Assembly (NCBI GenBank): GCA_037074705.1
Contig: CM073592.1
Location: 23,718,629 to 23,782,628, forward strand
From: Zhengitettix transpicula
Lineage: Eukaryota; Arthropoda; Insecta; Orthoptera; Tetrigidae
Direction: 5' to 3'
Length of the DNA stretch: 64,000 bases
The notes under the pieces were generated by a model. It worked only from the letters and a program-made list of their open reading frames with translations, was not told the DNA's origin and did not search any database. Both the position numbers and the translations under genes were made by a program. The stretch's first letter is position 1. Every line of letters starts with the position of its first letter. Below, one piece after another: positions 1-13,229 of the stretch.

Positions 1-1250
1 GTGTTTAATAAATTGATTGTCCCGTGGAGGAAAAGGTGCCGCGGGAAGGATAAACGATCTGGTTTATGGCGGAATTGCATAGTCAGCAAGATAGAAAGAA
101 AGTGCCATAAAAGTTAAAGCTCTGCTTCGCAAAGTTGTCCCCCCCCCCGAGCCCCCACCCCCACGGGACAACAAGATTCATTCATCCAGGTGACGGCTGC
201 ACCACTTCTTTTAACTTCGCAAAGTGTTTTTTTTTTCCTTCGTCTCTCTCCAACCAGACTTCTTTAGCAATTTCCATAGGATTTCCCCGCGGGTTGTTCA
301 GTGAGACTGTAGTAACTCCGAAGACGCTGTTGAGGATGACCTCTTCTTATCTGTGACATTTGTGGGAGTGAGGAGGAGGAGGAGGGAAGAACACCTCCTT
401 CCCTTAATCAATCACAACCCCAGACCGTGGTCGTCGCTTTCCTTAATAAAGGGAGCTTCTGGACGTCATCCAAATCAATCTTCCTACCCCCCAACCCTCC
501 ACTACAGCAGAAACTTGCAGTATCTAGGAATCAAATAACAGATCTTTATTATTACTTTCAAAACTTTGACTGCCTGACTTTTTTTTACTGTGTTGCTTCA
601 TCCACGATTTATAGCTCCGAAATGTTGCGCAGTAAACCCCACATTTCCACTGCCAATTGTTCATAAAGTGTTTTACGAATATATGATCAAATATATCATT
701 TCAGATCGATTTTTTATTAACGAATCGAATCGAGGTCCTCATTAGCCTCTTTTGAGTAAAAATTCAGGAAGAGTAAATAATAAATATACGGAATCAGTTA
801 AAATTATAGCGATTAATAGTTGGGAAAAAATAAGCTGTAGGCATATTTCAGATAATGATATATAATTATGATTAATAGATACAATTAGAATACACTACCA
901 TAAAGAACTGTAAGGAGCCCTACTTCATATTTCTTCCAACCTCATTTTGTTTTTCAAAATTTTGAGACGACCAAAAGCTCTCTTTGCATATATACAATTA
1001 ATTAGTATTAAAACAGTCGTAAATATAAAACATTATTTAATTTTATTCTTTAAGAATTATAAATTTAGTACGAATAATTTTTAATTTATGATAATAATCA
1101 GTCTCGAAAAAAATAATTTAAAACTCCATTGCTTAAATTGTTTTAATAGTGATATATTCTGACTATTTAAAATTAAATTATAAATAAATTTTCGACCGAC
1201 AGCTGTCAGCGGTGTTAATTGCCGATTGTCAAAATTTTGTAAAACTTCTA
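1..1250. other. Non-coding, no gene seen
   Basis: The first 660 bases are less AT-rich than the rest and contain C-rich and T-rich runs and a GGA-rich stretch near 371-388. Short open frames overlap on both frames and encode low-complexity Pro/Ser-rich peptides with no recognisable domain. From about 660 onward the sequence is strongly AT-rich with stops in every frame. I see no promoter, RNA gene or repeat here that I can name. Confidence 0.6.
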
Positions 1251-1287
1251 TACCTGAAGAGGTCGCAATTAGCGACGAAACGTTGTA
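1251..1287 (+). ncRNA. Hammerhead-ribozyme-like motif, probable Penelope-like element relic
   Basis: The sequence reads CTGAAGA at 1254-1260, matching the CUGANGA core. A 5-bp stem II follows, GTCGC (1262-1266) with GCGAC (1272-1276) around a 5-base loop, then GAAACGTT at 1277-1284. ACGT is self-complementary, as in minimal dimeric hammerheads. TAC (1251-1253) can pair with GTA (1285-1287) as a 3-bp stem I, which would put cleavage after T1284. Hammerheads of this minimal type are known in the terminal repeats of Penelope-like retroelements. One unpaired G (1261) sits between the core and stem II. The short stem I makes activity uncertain. No Penelope ORF is visible nearby. Confidence 0.5.
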
Positions 1288-2238
1288 CAATTTCTAATAC
1301 AAATCAATTAATGACGTTCGGAGGCCATTATTTATTATAAAAATATAATTAATATCTAATCACGGAGCTTTCGATCGAAATTGTAGTCATATTCATCTAA
1401 AAAACATATATATAATAATATTAAACTATAAAAAAAATTAATTTTCTCATATATATATATATATAATTGTATTGTAAAATGTAGGAATAGACGTAAATCT
1501 ATTGTAGCTTACAGCAAGGAAAGGTTGTAATGTAATGCACGGCATGTGTGCGCTTCCAATATATTATTATTATATATATAATTGTCAACATTAAATTTTT
1601 TTAATCACAAAATTATAATTCACTTCAATAACGTCAAATTGTCAAAAATAAATACAGTTTTAAAACGATAAACGTAGATAAAATCGGATTACATTAATAA
1701 AAAATTTTGCCGATTCAGAAAAATTGAAACAGCTATGATTTTTGAAAAAATAATTGGACATTTTTATATTAAAAATTATATATATATGGGATTATAAGAA
1801 AATTGAACATTTTTATATAGCTAAATTATTGACCGAAATGTCCTTGTTTCAAAATTAATAAAAAATCATTAACGGAGTTTTCAATTATTTAATTGAAACC
1901 CATTAATAAGCTATGGGCCTATATTAAATAAATGTTATTTTTAAACAAGTCATGTCGCCTCAGAAGAAAAAAAGAGATCGTAATTCGTTGTTCCAAATTA
2001 GGAATACTGTAAGGAGAGAAGAACTACGAGAATGTATGTCGTTACGCTTTCGACTGATTCTTCGGACTCATGGGACGTTAATTTTTTTTCACAGTTTATT
2101 GCTATGCTGAAAACATTTTCACAGTTAATAACACAGCCAAAACCAATTGGAATTATGGATGCAGTGATTTAAATCAAAAATATTTCTAAAGATAAATATC
2201 ATCTGATTTATCTCTCATGTACTTAGGTTTCTATGTAA
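1288..2238. other. AT-rich non-coding
   Basis: Strongly AT-rich sequence with short TA runs (about 1450-1465, 1570-1580 and 1777-1788). No open frame of interest and no recognised repeat. Confidence 0.6.
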
Positions 2239-2281
2239 ATTTCTCGGGCTTCAGAACCCATAAAACAACAATTATTCGAAC
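2239..2281 (+). repeat. Weak relic of the 51665 inverted-repeat arm
   Basis: The stretch contains TTCTCGGGCTTC followed by an AACC, AAAC, AACAATT, ATTCG series in the same order as the left arm at 51669-51706. Both therefore probably derive from the same element terminus. The match is short and gapped, so this is a tentative assignment. Confidence 0.3.
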
Positions 2282-5200
2282 TGCTTAACTTTTTTTTATT
2301 GCCTCGTAAGTCTTTATGGTTGCAACTTTAGTTCCTACCGGATTAATGAAGTAGTTCCAAGTTCAGGAATTGCTGCCACCGCTACAGAATCAGATATTAT
2401 CTGGAAGCCATCCAAAATTACGGATAATGAAAGACGAAGGAAACCGTAATTTACTGTTCAAACGGAGAGAAATAAAGAATCTCAACACTGAAAGAGATTT
2501 TACTTAACTTGCGATTTTACGACACGGGCGCTGTTTTCATAGAAACAGGCTCAGATCGTTTTACATTTTACGAGGAGTCGTGACAATATTCAATAAAAAT
2601 ACCAAAAAGATAGATTATAAATTTATTGCTTTATGCCGCTGAAAATGATGAATACATATTTTTATCTAATTAAAGAAAAAAAATAGGTGAAAATCTTCAC
2701 ACATTTTTCCACGATAGATTCGCGGCAGGAATCGCCCGACTTTTCGCTGCTTACTGTGCTAATGGATCTAATGAAATGAGTACAGCAACGGGGGAGGAAG
2801 AGATGAAAGAGGGCAGGAGGGGAACAAAAAAAAACCGGAGAGAGTAAGAAAGTTGGAAGCACGTGCGTCGTGGGGGTTTCATAAATCAAATTCCTTTCGC
2901 AGATGTAGTGAGAGATTTGTTCAGCTCCGAGGAAAAGGACAGGGAGAACAAGGAAGGAATAAAGTTTAATGAAGATTTAGCAGCGTTCTTGTGGGATAAG
3001 AAGGCACATTTCGCAAAATTACCTGCTTGAGACTTGTAAAACAGAGTCAAGCGAAAAATTGGTGAACACGAAATTAATTGTCTAGAAACTAATTTTCGAT
3101 TATAGGCGACAATTTCTCATGGCAAATTATTAAATACGACTTTGAGGCCACTGGTTCTAACAAATTAAAAATTATACATAATAACCATCCGACATTTGTA
3201 TACATAGTGAAGAATTTTAAGTGTCTCTATAACACTATTTGATAAAAAAAACACGTGAGACTCGTAACACATTTTGATGAGAATATATGACAAATTTTTG
3301 TCTCTTAGGTCAAAGTATACAGCCTACATAGTAGGAATTTTAAGTTTATACAAACGATTGTATGCCTCATAACGACAGAAGGAATAGATATAGAATATAT
3401 TTCCATTAACAATATTTCACAGTGCTATTCTATGTGAATATTATTTTAAAAACATTTTAAAAAATATAACAACTCTTTTTGTAATTTTACGACCCTTCTA
3501 GAACTTACTGTAATGAACGATCGTGTGACTTGAGTCGTCATAAAACTCGTTGTACATTGGAAACAAAAACTTTGAATTGGACTCACGTGGATTGCAGAAA
3601 TATGAAAAAAAAATATTTTCAGTCCAAATAATTTTTTTTGGTCTTTATATGCCCAAGGGTTTGCGATATAATGGATTATGAGACTATCAAAAATTTACGA
3701 CATGATTTCTCGATTTGTATCGAATTTCCATCATGTACTTCCAAATAAATATGACAAAAAAATAAATTCATGAGACTGAACATAAAGGTTTTTAATTTTC
3801 TGCAACGTACTAGTTGGACTAGGACAGGTGAAATTGTTTTAATTAAGTCCCACTCTAAAGGCTACGAACGGGAGTTAACATATTACGGTAGAGAACATCA
3901 AACATCAAACGGATCAGCCGTTATTGAGTCCCTTGAGAGTTCCTCCGACCTTGGTATAGTCCTGAACAAGAACTTACTTAAAATTTACTGGATCACAATC
4001 CTCAAGACGTAATTTTTTGGACTTCAGTTAAGAATTGTTGTTGTTTATAAATTGATCATATGCTTACATTAAATTAACCCAATTGTACTCCTAGAGTCCC
4101 GATATCCTGATTACCGATTGCAGGAAAATATTTGGATTTGATCATAAATCAGAGAATTCTAAAACCTAAATTAACGATCCCCTTGTGTTAAAATTCGACT
4201 TAAAATGAAATATTATATTAAAGGTGCTTCACCAAATTATGTAAACCTATTTTCTACTGATTAATTTTCTTTTACCAGTATTGTTTGAAGCAACTTATTT
4301 TGTGCATGATTCATACCAAAAAATTGTGCTGGGTGACTTCCTTTCCCTTTGCCCTCTTGATACGACGGATTAAGTGCGTAATCCGACCTCTTTAACCCAC
4401 TGAACCCCGTCACTGCAGGTGTCGTATTTCTCTCCCCCTTTGCTGCTGAATAAGATGCGCACTTCCCTTTACCTCATCCCAATACAATCCAGATGGGTGA
4501 GTCACCACTTGGCGAGGAAGCCGTAGATTGCATCAGAGGATGCTTTGCTAATTGAACCTCCCCCCCTCCCCCCAATAGATGTGGCACTTGAAAGGGCTCC
4601 TTCCGCGACTGTGGCAACACAGGAAGCCGCTCAGCCAGAAGTGGTAAATTGCCTTTACAGTCACCGTCTTCCCCTTGAATTTTTAACCCTCTCCTGGCGT
4701 GTTCAGTAATCCTCAGCATCACCAGTCAACTATCCCTTCCTTCTGGAAATTTTACTTTTATGGCTCATCATCACCCTCTCCTGAGGTTGCAAGTAATATC
4801 CACAGCGTATTTAATTGACCATTAAAATTTACACATAAACTTAGCCAACTATATGTAATCTAGGTAAATCCTATTCGGTTGAAGATTAACTCCCAAAATT
4901 TATATTAATCTCTTCATATGAGGACCAACGGAAAAATAAAACGCTGTTTAACACTTTACCCTTATAAACGTTTTCGTACCAATGTCTCTTTCATCACGCC
5001 TTTCTTAATTCCCTGACACATCATTTAAATTTCTGAAAGTCTAAAATAATTTTTTTTCCAGTCTTTCATAACCCACCAAACTGTCCCAGGTCATGAAACC
5101 TCGTCTCCTTTCAGCAAGAATATGGAGCGTGTAATTTATGAATATATAAGCACGCGTACTCATTTCACTGCGCTTCTGATGTAGAAATATTAAAACTCAT

Positions 5201-6050
5201 TCGTAATCGTGTAACAAAGAGGCTGTCACAGCTCTGACGCGATCAGCTGACTTTGACACTTCAAAGGTAAAAGCACGCCCTGTCATTCTACGCAGATAGG
5301 TCTCCTTCATTGCGTCACTGGCGTGTACCAGGAATCATATCTGTAACGTGACAGGTTAGTGACATATACGAGCCCAGTCGAATGGCATTTGGGATTTTAA
5401 GATTAAAAAACACTGATTGCAATTAAATATTGCGTCTGTGCAGTTAAAGTAAGTGAGTTTAATTTATTTATCAAGGAGTTTAACTTCAACTGAGTAAAAA
5501 TGTAGTTTTGGTGAAAACAAACACGATATAATTAATATAAAATATTAAAGGCGCGACAGGAAACCGACAGTCTGGGAAGTAAATTCAGTTTGATGAAACT
5601 TCAAAGTTTTACCGCTCTACTTGTAAGCCGCGTATCTTTACCGGATATCGCATTCCAGAATAATCTCATGTTATATCAAGTGGTTAGTTTATTCTCCAGC
5701 TGCTTTATTACTCATTCATTTTCTGTCATCTTTAATGATTGCTTAAGACACATTCTTTTAGATATGATAATGGAAATATAGGAGTGATGAAATTCAGAAC
5801 AATATTATCTAGAACATGTTTAGTAATTACATGTTTTTTTAAAAAAATAAAATCAGGAAATATGTATCTTTGAAATCTGGCAGTGTTTCATTTGAATTCT
5901 AACTTGATTGTTTAAATATTTTTGAATTTTCATTACTTTCATATTCTTATAAATAAATTTCAAGGTATTTGAGAATCACCAACGTACAAATTTGTGAGCA
6001 AAAATAAATATACTATTGTAGGAAGCGTTGGTAATAAATATTAGGGCGCA
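2282..6050. other. Non-coding, no gene seen
   Basis: Mixed AT-rich DNA. A less AT-rich patch with C-runs lies at about 4330-4800 and open frames occur at 3770-4012 (+) and 4474-4722 (-). Their translations show no domain, start context or conserved composition, and I treat them as chance frames. Poly-A/T tracts are common. Confidence 0.55.
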
Positions 6051-9000
6051 GTTACCCAGGAAGTAGGAAATTTGTCCTGCACGGACGTTCCCACGCCTGT
6101 CTGTTTCTAATTTTAACACGTCGTTTCGCAAGTGTATTGAAGGTTGCGAAGTTGGAATGCGTGAGTGTCCTAGGCCAATTTGGATCAGAACTGAGCTGAG
6201 ATGCCAGTTGGCTGCAGATGATCATTTGAGACGATAGCATCTCTGTCTGGGTGCTTTACCCAAGTAGTTTGAGGTACTCGGTGGCATTCCTAAAGCAGAC
6301 TGCGTGGGGCGAAGTGTCTTTACGTTTAACTCCGCACCCACGCACTCAAAAGCTCACCCACTTCATTGTGACGTCGGTGATCAGAGCTACCGTTACTCAT
6401 TTCGAGACCATTGCATTTTCGCTCTTCGCTTCCATTGAATTGAAATCACTGTTGTTTTATTTATAAATAATGAAGCACTTGTTTAAGTAATCTTTCTGAT
6501 TTCTCTAATTTCCTGACTTTAGATAAAGTAACACAGCAACAAGTTTTAAAACAGATATGCCAAACAGGTTCCAGCATCAACCGTCAACGAACACGAAACA
6601 AACTTTCAGTTTTATTACTCCTTTACCCTCACAATTTCAGTAAGACTTTTACAACCACGTTTTTCTGATAGGCCTAAATGAAGTTATTTTGACGTACCAA
6701 AATAAATTCAAGGAGGATACTGTTGAATAATTCGTAACATTTCAGTAGAAAAGGAACCGTGCTGCTCTGAGTGTTCCCAATGTTCCCAGTGTGGTGGATA
6801 GGAACCCTGACATTCAGACCTTCTCAGCTGTTGCAAGGCTTTTTCCCCACGTTGCTGACAGCAGCTTCCATCACAGCCTAAAAATAAACAACTCGTCCTA
6901 ACAGTCGGTAAATGAGCTTGATGAAATATTTCGCCTGACTCAGAGGAATTAAAACAATGGAGCGGAACGTTGCCACTGGAAATATGAGATGATATAACAG
7001 TACTCTCCATCAGTTGTATATTTGTAAGCATTATTACACTATACGATCCTTTAATGCGTCATATTTCTATGTTAACTTGTCTAAATCCCATGAAAGAAAC
7101 TTCTGGGAATAACTCCCTCCACTTATACCTGGCCACACCCTACTCCCTCTTAGAATTAAGGTTATCTACACAACGCAATAAAGTGGAATATATTTTCTCC
7201 CGTCTACAATCAATAAATAAGAAACGTAGGTGATGCCATCATTAGTCCTTTATCTGTGAGTTTATCGAATATACGAGTTGTGGGGATTGATCGTAATACC
7301 TGCAGACAGAGCTTTCCTCATCACCCAAGTTCTGAATTATTTCAGATCTATAACAATAACCACAGTCATAAATTGTTTTTAGTATTTAAGAGACAGTCTC
7401 GTCCTCCAGATATATTTAGTAAGATGAGAGAGAATATAGCGTTAATGTTAACTAGCCCACAGTTCGGAATTAATTTAAATTTTTCAATGTTTTTTGCTTC
7501 TTTTTTCAGTATGATTTTCTTTATTTCATGTGGGGAATGTAATCTTTCTTTTGATTCATATATTATCTATTTTTTGCAAAAGTATCCGATGTGGCGTGTT
7601 TATAATATTCCGTATAATGATTCATGTTCGTTTCTTTAAGTTCCTTTTCCCCACAAATAATTATTTTATTTTATTTGACCAATATATAGGCTTTTATACT
7701 TTCTAAGACAGCAGTTTGTCCATTTCATCTGTCTTACACAAATTTCACTTCTCTACTTATTTTGTTGCAATCAATGAATTGAAATATGTTCTTCTCCTAC
7801 AAATTAAAACTTTAAATTAGAATCTATTCCAAATTTTGCTGTATAAGGGAACGCAAGTATCAGTTCTCCAAACAAGGTTTCTGAAAGTCTGAGTAGATAT
7901 TCTAAGTCGTCAGGAGTTCTCACAGAAGGTAACGATTCGATCCCTTTGTCAATTATAACTTACTATCTTCTTTCCGGAGCACGTCCGTGTGACTCACGAG
8001 GCAAGGTTCACTCACATAGACCGCACACCATCAGGAATCCTCTTCAAAGTTTGTCTCTGACACTCCACAAGAAGCGAGATAAATGAAGGAAGCAGGACAG
8101 GACAAACATTCTAACAAAATTCCAGTTTTTTTTTTCATTCATCCAGTCTCAGTCGACCCGACAAGGTCGTTAAAATAGAGGCCTGGAGTGTCTCACAAAA
8201 GTCCAGCCCTGTCATCATCATTATCAATAAGCTCCATTGAGACCAGCTCGTTTTTATGAGTGCGAGACTGTGTATGCTCATAACTTGTGCTTAGGTGGGA
8301 TTTTTTTTTTAATAAAAGAAAAGAAATATAATACGCCATTTCCGTCTATAAGTCACCCATTCCTACACGCCCCTCTTCATCCTTTGGGAGGCTCTTTTCT
8401 ACCTGTTTTCATTGTGTGAGGAATGTTCACTGCTGTCATTACCGTTAGCCCAATCCTTAAGCCCAACAATACATAGTTTTTTATTTGACCTATACTTAAC
8501 GTAAACAGAATGATCCATCTAGAGGTTGTGGTGAAGGAATCTAGGACGAGCTGAAACAGCTGACTGACCAACCTGCAAACAGATGGCGTCATCGTTGATG
8601 CTGAAGCATGACTGGTTTTTCTTAACCTGGCCTTGAATCTAACAAATTCTCAAGCTACACGACATCTATGGACGAATTACTGTAATTCTACGACAATTTG
8701 TCATTACCAGAGACTTACGTACACCGGAATATTTTTCACAGAAATAAAATGTGCACATTCCGAAGTGAGGTTAGAGGTGGCAAAAACAAATTCCTTGGAA
8801 ATGAATTTTTAATGTGAGATGCGGTGTTAAGGGATTTGGGGGGTGGGGCATAATTAGGTAACATTATTCGGATGCAACCCCTAACGCATTACGGGCGATT
8901 ACATCACACGCACCATTTACGTTAGCTGCCCGTGGTAATTAATGCACATAAAGGTTCACGTGTTGGTAGGATAGATGCCTACACAGTTCACGAATTGAAA

Positions 9001-9481
9001 TGACGCACTATAATAAATCCTAAACGGAAATAAGTAAGTATATAAACAAATTGTGTATCTCTGAGATAACTGAAAGATTTCGCAACTCACTGAACCAAAG
9101 AGAGGTACTGGAAATTAATTAATTTAATAAACGAGAAAAGCCTTACCGCAATATCAAAGTAAAAAAAACCAGTAGTATCACAAGGTTCCCCTTAGCAACC
9201 TCAATAAATATTCTCAAAGATGCTTCAGTAATATAATTATTACAAATGTTTTCTAGTACAAATTCCACAGTTTCTAACAGACTTACCCCATGGTATTTAT
9301 TCTAAAAATCAGCTTAGGATATAATCTAAGACGTTTTATTACCCGCAAAGAATAAACCCTTATAGGTCGTCCCCCTTAAAATTTAGCAAAATTGTGAACG
9401 TAGAGGAAAGGTTTGTAATGCAGTGAAGCTGTCGTAGTTAAAAAGATTTTAGATTGAGATTTATTGTTCTAGTGAGGAAAG
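6051..9481. other. Non-coding with a few less AT-rich islands
   Basis: Islands at about 6050-6420, 6700-7030 and 7900-8600 have balanced composition and open frames of 60-127 codons. The longest, 7256-7639 (+), translates into a Phe/Ser-rich peptide with no recognisable motif. These islands may be decayed repeats, but I cannot assign them. Confidence 0.5.
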
Positions 9482-9838
9482 TACGGTTCCCACAAGCCGA
9501 GGCACCTCGGCCTGTTCTGAGAGGTGTATGTTCCGGGGTCTCAGACCTTGGGCATACGGTAAGAGTTGTCCCCCTGTTCACATTGGAACAGTCGGCCAGC
9601 TGTCTCCTAAACTGGTCGAGGTACGGAGAAGGGAAAACTGCGACCCCACAGCAAACTCTTCTCCCGCTATCGGAAGGGCGTCGGGCAAGTACCCAATGCC
9701 CGACCTACCTGTTGCAGGTTTTTCTAGGGTTTTCCCTGCATCACTTTTAGGCGAATTGCCGGGTAGGATCCGTAAACCATACCCCGGGGGCCCTAGTTAA
9801 CCCTTGGCTACCTTCCTCTACCCTTCCGCATCCCCCAA
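9482..9838 (+). mobile_element. Retroposon family copy 1, truncated at both ends
   Basis: Sense orientation is +. It begins within the GGTTCCCACAAGCCGAGG segment, so the element's 5' hairpin is missing. It runs through the core hairpin (TGCAGG, loop, CCTGCA, about 9712-9742) and stops at CGCATCCCCC, before the 3' tail. No poly-A tail or target-site duplication is visible, so it was probably deleted at the 3' side after insertion. Overlapping short open frames on this copy are not conserved among copies and are not evidence of protein coding. Confidence 0.85.
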
Positions 9839-12800
9839 CTATTAACATAGATTAATGCGAAACATGGTAACAAATTACAACGATACGCAAAATACATATA
9901 AAAGAAAATTCATAATTATACAATCTCAAATGTAGAAATTTATAATACTGACAATTTTAAAATATTAAAAAACATTAAAACAGAAGAATACTAGGGTTAA
10001 GCGAGAAGGAAAGATAATCACATCTATGAGAAAAACAAAAAATTATAGGTAACGAGAAATTTTTGTACATTATATTTAAGATATCACTATTATAATTGTT
10101 TACTCGTTATAGACAAAATAGCAGTTAGATGTTATCTGATTTCTTTAAATAAATTAACAAACGTCAGCCTATTAAACCCGAATTTTTTTATGTATAAATA
10201 TTTAAAATATTGTAAGAGAAAAAACATTAATTTTTTGGGGGATATCTTCAGGTGTTGCAAAATTCAATTCAATTAATTTTAATTTCGTAATCAAAAATTC
10301 AAAGAAAACCAAAATTTTACGAACGTGATAATTTACAATTGAATTATTTATAAATTTATAGAACATTACTCAGAAATAATTACCTCAAATTTCGAATGTG
10401 CGATTTGCCCCACACCTTGCGGCCGAAATTACTTTAATATTTACGCGGTTGTTGAGATTATTGTTGAATTTAAAATAATAATAGAGAAAATATATATGAT
10501 ACAATAAGTAGCTTACAATAACAAGGAATCGTAAATTATATTTAATTATTTGTATAATTTTTTACATTAATGGCCGAATCGTTACGTCTAATATGCAACA
10601 ATTCGTTAATCAATCTGGAATAATCTTGGCAATCTTCATCTAAAATTTTTACGTTATTCCAATCGAAATTGTTGTTTTCAGAAATACACTGAATAATTTT
10701 GGACGTTAAATTTCAGTTTGTTTTTATGTTAATTAATTCGATATTTTAATGAGCGTCATGTTAACAGGTTTACTTCAGTCAGACACGTAAAATCGGGAAA
10801 AATGTTAAAAGGATCATTATAAATTAGGGTGGGTGAAAAATAAAAGAAGTGTAATTGTTCAAACAAAGAAACAAAGGAAATATTATAGCAATCATCTGAG
10901 GAAACATCTCTCAGAATGTCTTTGGGATGGAAGGGGTTTTATTGCGATTGTTCCAGGATTATAAAACACAGAAGCAACTCGAGTTTACATTAAAGGTCGT
11001 ATTTGGATAAGACGAAACTTACCCTCAATAAAAGTCTGTGCGAATGTTTGCTCTTTTGTCTAGCTTGTACAAATACTCGCAACGGGAAATGACATCATAG
11101 TTCGTCAGAAGCGCATCCTGTTTAATATTATTCCTTATCTCATGGAACATAAAAGAAAAGAAAAACTTCGCGTATCTTCCGTTTGAGCCCTCGGTAATTT
11201 ATACACAGTCAAAAAAAATCTCAATATTGTATAATGGAAATTCAAGCTTAAATATTAAATTTTTTGTTGAAAATTCCGAATATTTTCGGTTCGTGTATTA
11301 CAGCAAAATATATTTCTAGATACTGGACGCCTAATTTCATTTACCCCGCTGGGAAATATGAGGGTGGTGAAAAGTCGTATTAAATTTTTTTAAACATATA
11401 CGCTGTGAAATACTGTTAGTAAATATCTGTATCTGCTTCACCAATATTCTTCTCATTTGTTTGGCTTATGAGTATGTTAATTCCTGGTTGCTGTAAATCT
11501 ATCGCGTCTGACGACCGGGAGGATATAGTTACATTGATGCAAAAATACCGCCATTAGCCGGTTTATCTTGCCTCTAATTTTTACCCCTCTGCTCTTCAAC
11601 ATTATCGTGAAGATACCACGCTTCGAAAATAACGCAGCGGCCTTCGAGAGGGTCAAGTGGAACGTCGTCTTCTCCTTCCTGTCCAAGTTCATTACTCAAT
11701 TCCTCCTGTAGACTTCCCGAAGAGAGGCTTTCACCCTCTTGATTGCGTTTCAGATCTTAAGTAGACGGGTATTTGTATGCATAGCGTGATGTATCGTTTT
11801 TGTAGCGGGGGGGGGGGGGGGGTCATTGACCGTCGGGAGATGCTACGTAATTTGGACTGGAGAACCTGGGCATGATCTATTGCTCTCTTGTACGAGACAT
11901 TACGTTTTTTCCGTTAAGAGTACATCAACAGCTACACCCAATACAGTTTCGAAAATGACTGATAATCTAATACAGTTTAAATAAACCTCGAGGGTGCCAG
12001 AAAAAAAAACTACCATGGCTGCGGAATATTTATGGAATGTCAGGAAAAATTTCAATAAATATTTTTTGGAATTTGTATTTAATAATGTAAAAGTTACTCT
12101 CTTAAATACAAGGGAGACCAGTTTTTAATACTTTTTTGGGGTATTCCACGATTAACAATATCTTTTGCATCTTTTTTCGTAGTTTCTGAATAATTCAGTG
12201 AAAATTAATCGGAGATAAATATTGACAAATATAAATTTATAGGATTATCCAGATTAGATGATTTAAAATTAAAAAATGTAGCAATGGGATAGATTATTAA
12301 ATAAATAAATTATTTACGATTTGTGGACATCTTGACGCTGTTATAAATTTTCAAACACTCGTCATTTTACCATAAGAGACTAATATAATAGAAAGTTAAT
12401 CACCGTATATGCTCAATATATTACTATAATAGAAATTAGAAATATATCTTCTGGTATTAATTGAAGTGTTCTTCTTATGAAACATGGCTACCAAAACTTT
12501 TTGTAACTACTCTTAAATACAAAAAATAATTACTTCCCAATTTCTTAATAGGGTTTAACGATATCGTTTGCTTAAATTTGTTGAGTAAATTAGATTTTCA
12601 TATTCCTACAGACTAGAACGTCGTACTAATGTTATTGAACGTTATGAAACTAATTATTAATCACGCAATAACAGGCCAAATTATGTAAATACATTTTGTA
12701 ATTTATTTATGTAAGTCATTATTGACCTAGTTGAATTCTTATAACCTCAACTTATAAGGTGGCACGTTAGTAAGGTTAATCGGTAAGGTAACATATATTA

Positions 12801-13186
12801 CGCGAAAAAAACTTGTTTGTTTATAATAAGTATTGGTAGATAAATTACTGTGTCTAAAATTTTTAAAGCATTAAAAATCAACTAATAGAACTTTTTCAGA
12901 ATTTTTGAATGAGAATCTAAGTAAATGACTGAGAAAAAAAGTGTTCTTGTTCCAAGACGATTAAATGCTGATATTCTGGTACTGTAAATAGAGATAAAAA
13001 ATAATTTAATACATAAATGAATATTAGTTTTTTTCTTTATTCTACTGTGATGTATTTTGCTGCTAAAATATGTTTCACTATATGTAAATAGTCAATTAAG
13101 TGAACGGTAACGTCGTTGAATCATAATTTTATATATATATTTAATTTTGTATATATGCGCTAGGATTATTTAAGGCGTCATTTACA

Positions 13187-13188
<2 letters not shown>
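9839..13188. other. AT-rich non-coding
   Basis: Long AT-rich stretch with no open frame above about 70 codons. It includes a run of 16 G at 11807-11822 and a moderately GC-richer patch at about 11480-11900. No RNA gene or repeat is recognised. Confidence 0.6.
11807..11822. repeat. Poly-G run
   Basis: Sixteen consecutive G residues. Such a tract is prone to length error in assembly and could form a G-quadruplex. Confidence 0.9.

Positions 13189-13226
<38 letters not shown>
13189..13226. repeat. (TA)19 microsatellite
   Basis: Uninterrupted TA dinucleotide array of 38 bases, self-complementary and likely length-variable. Confidence 0.95.

Positions 13227-13229
<3 letters not shown>

Noticed and set aside
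7256..7639. 127-codon frame on the plus strand
   Set aside because: The translation is Phe/Ser/Ile-rich with no motif and no supporting signals.
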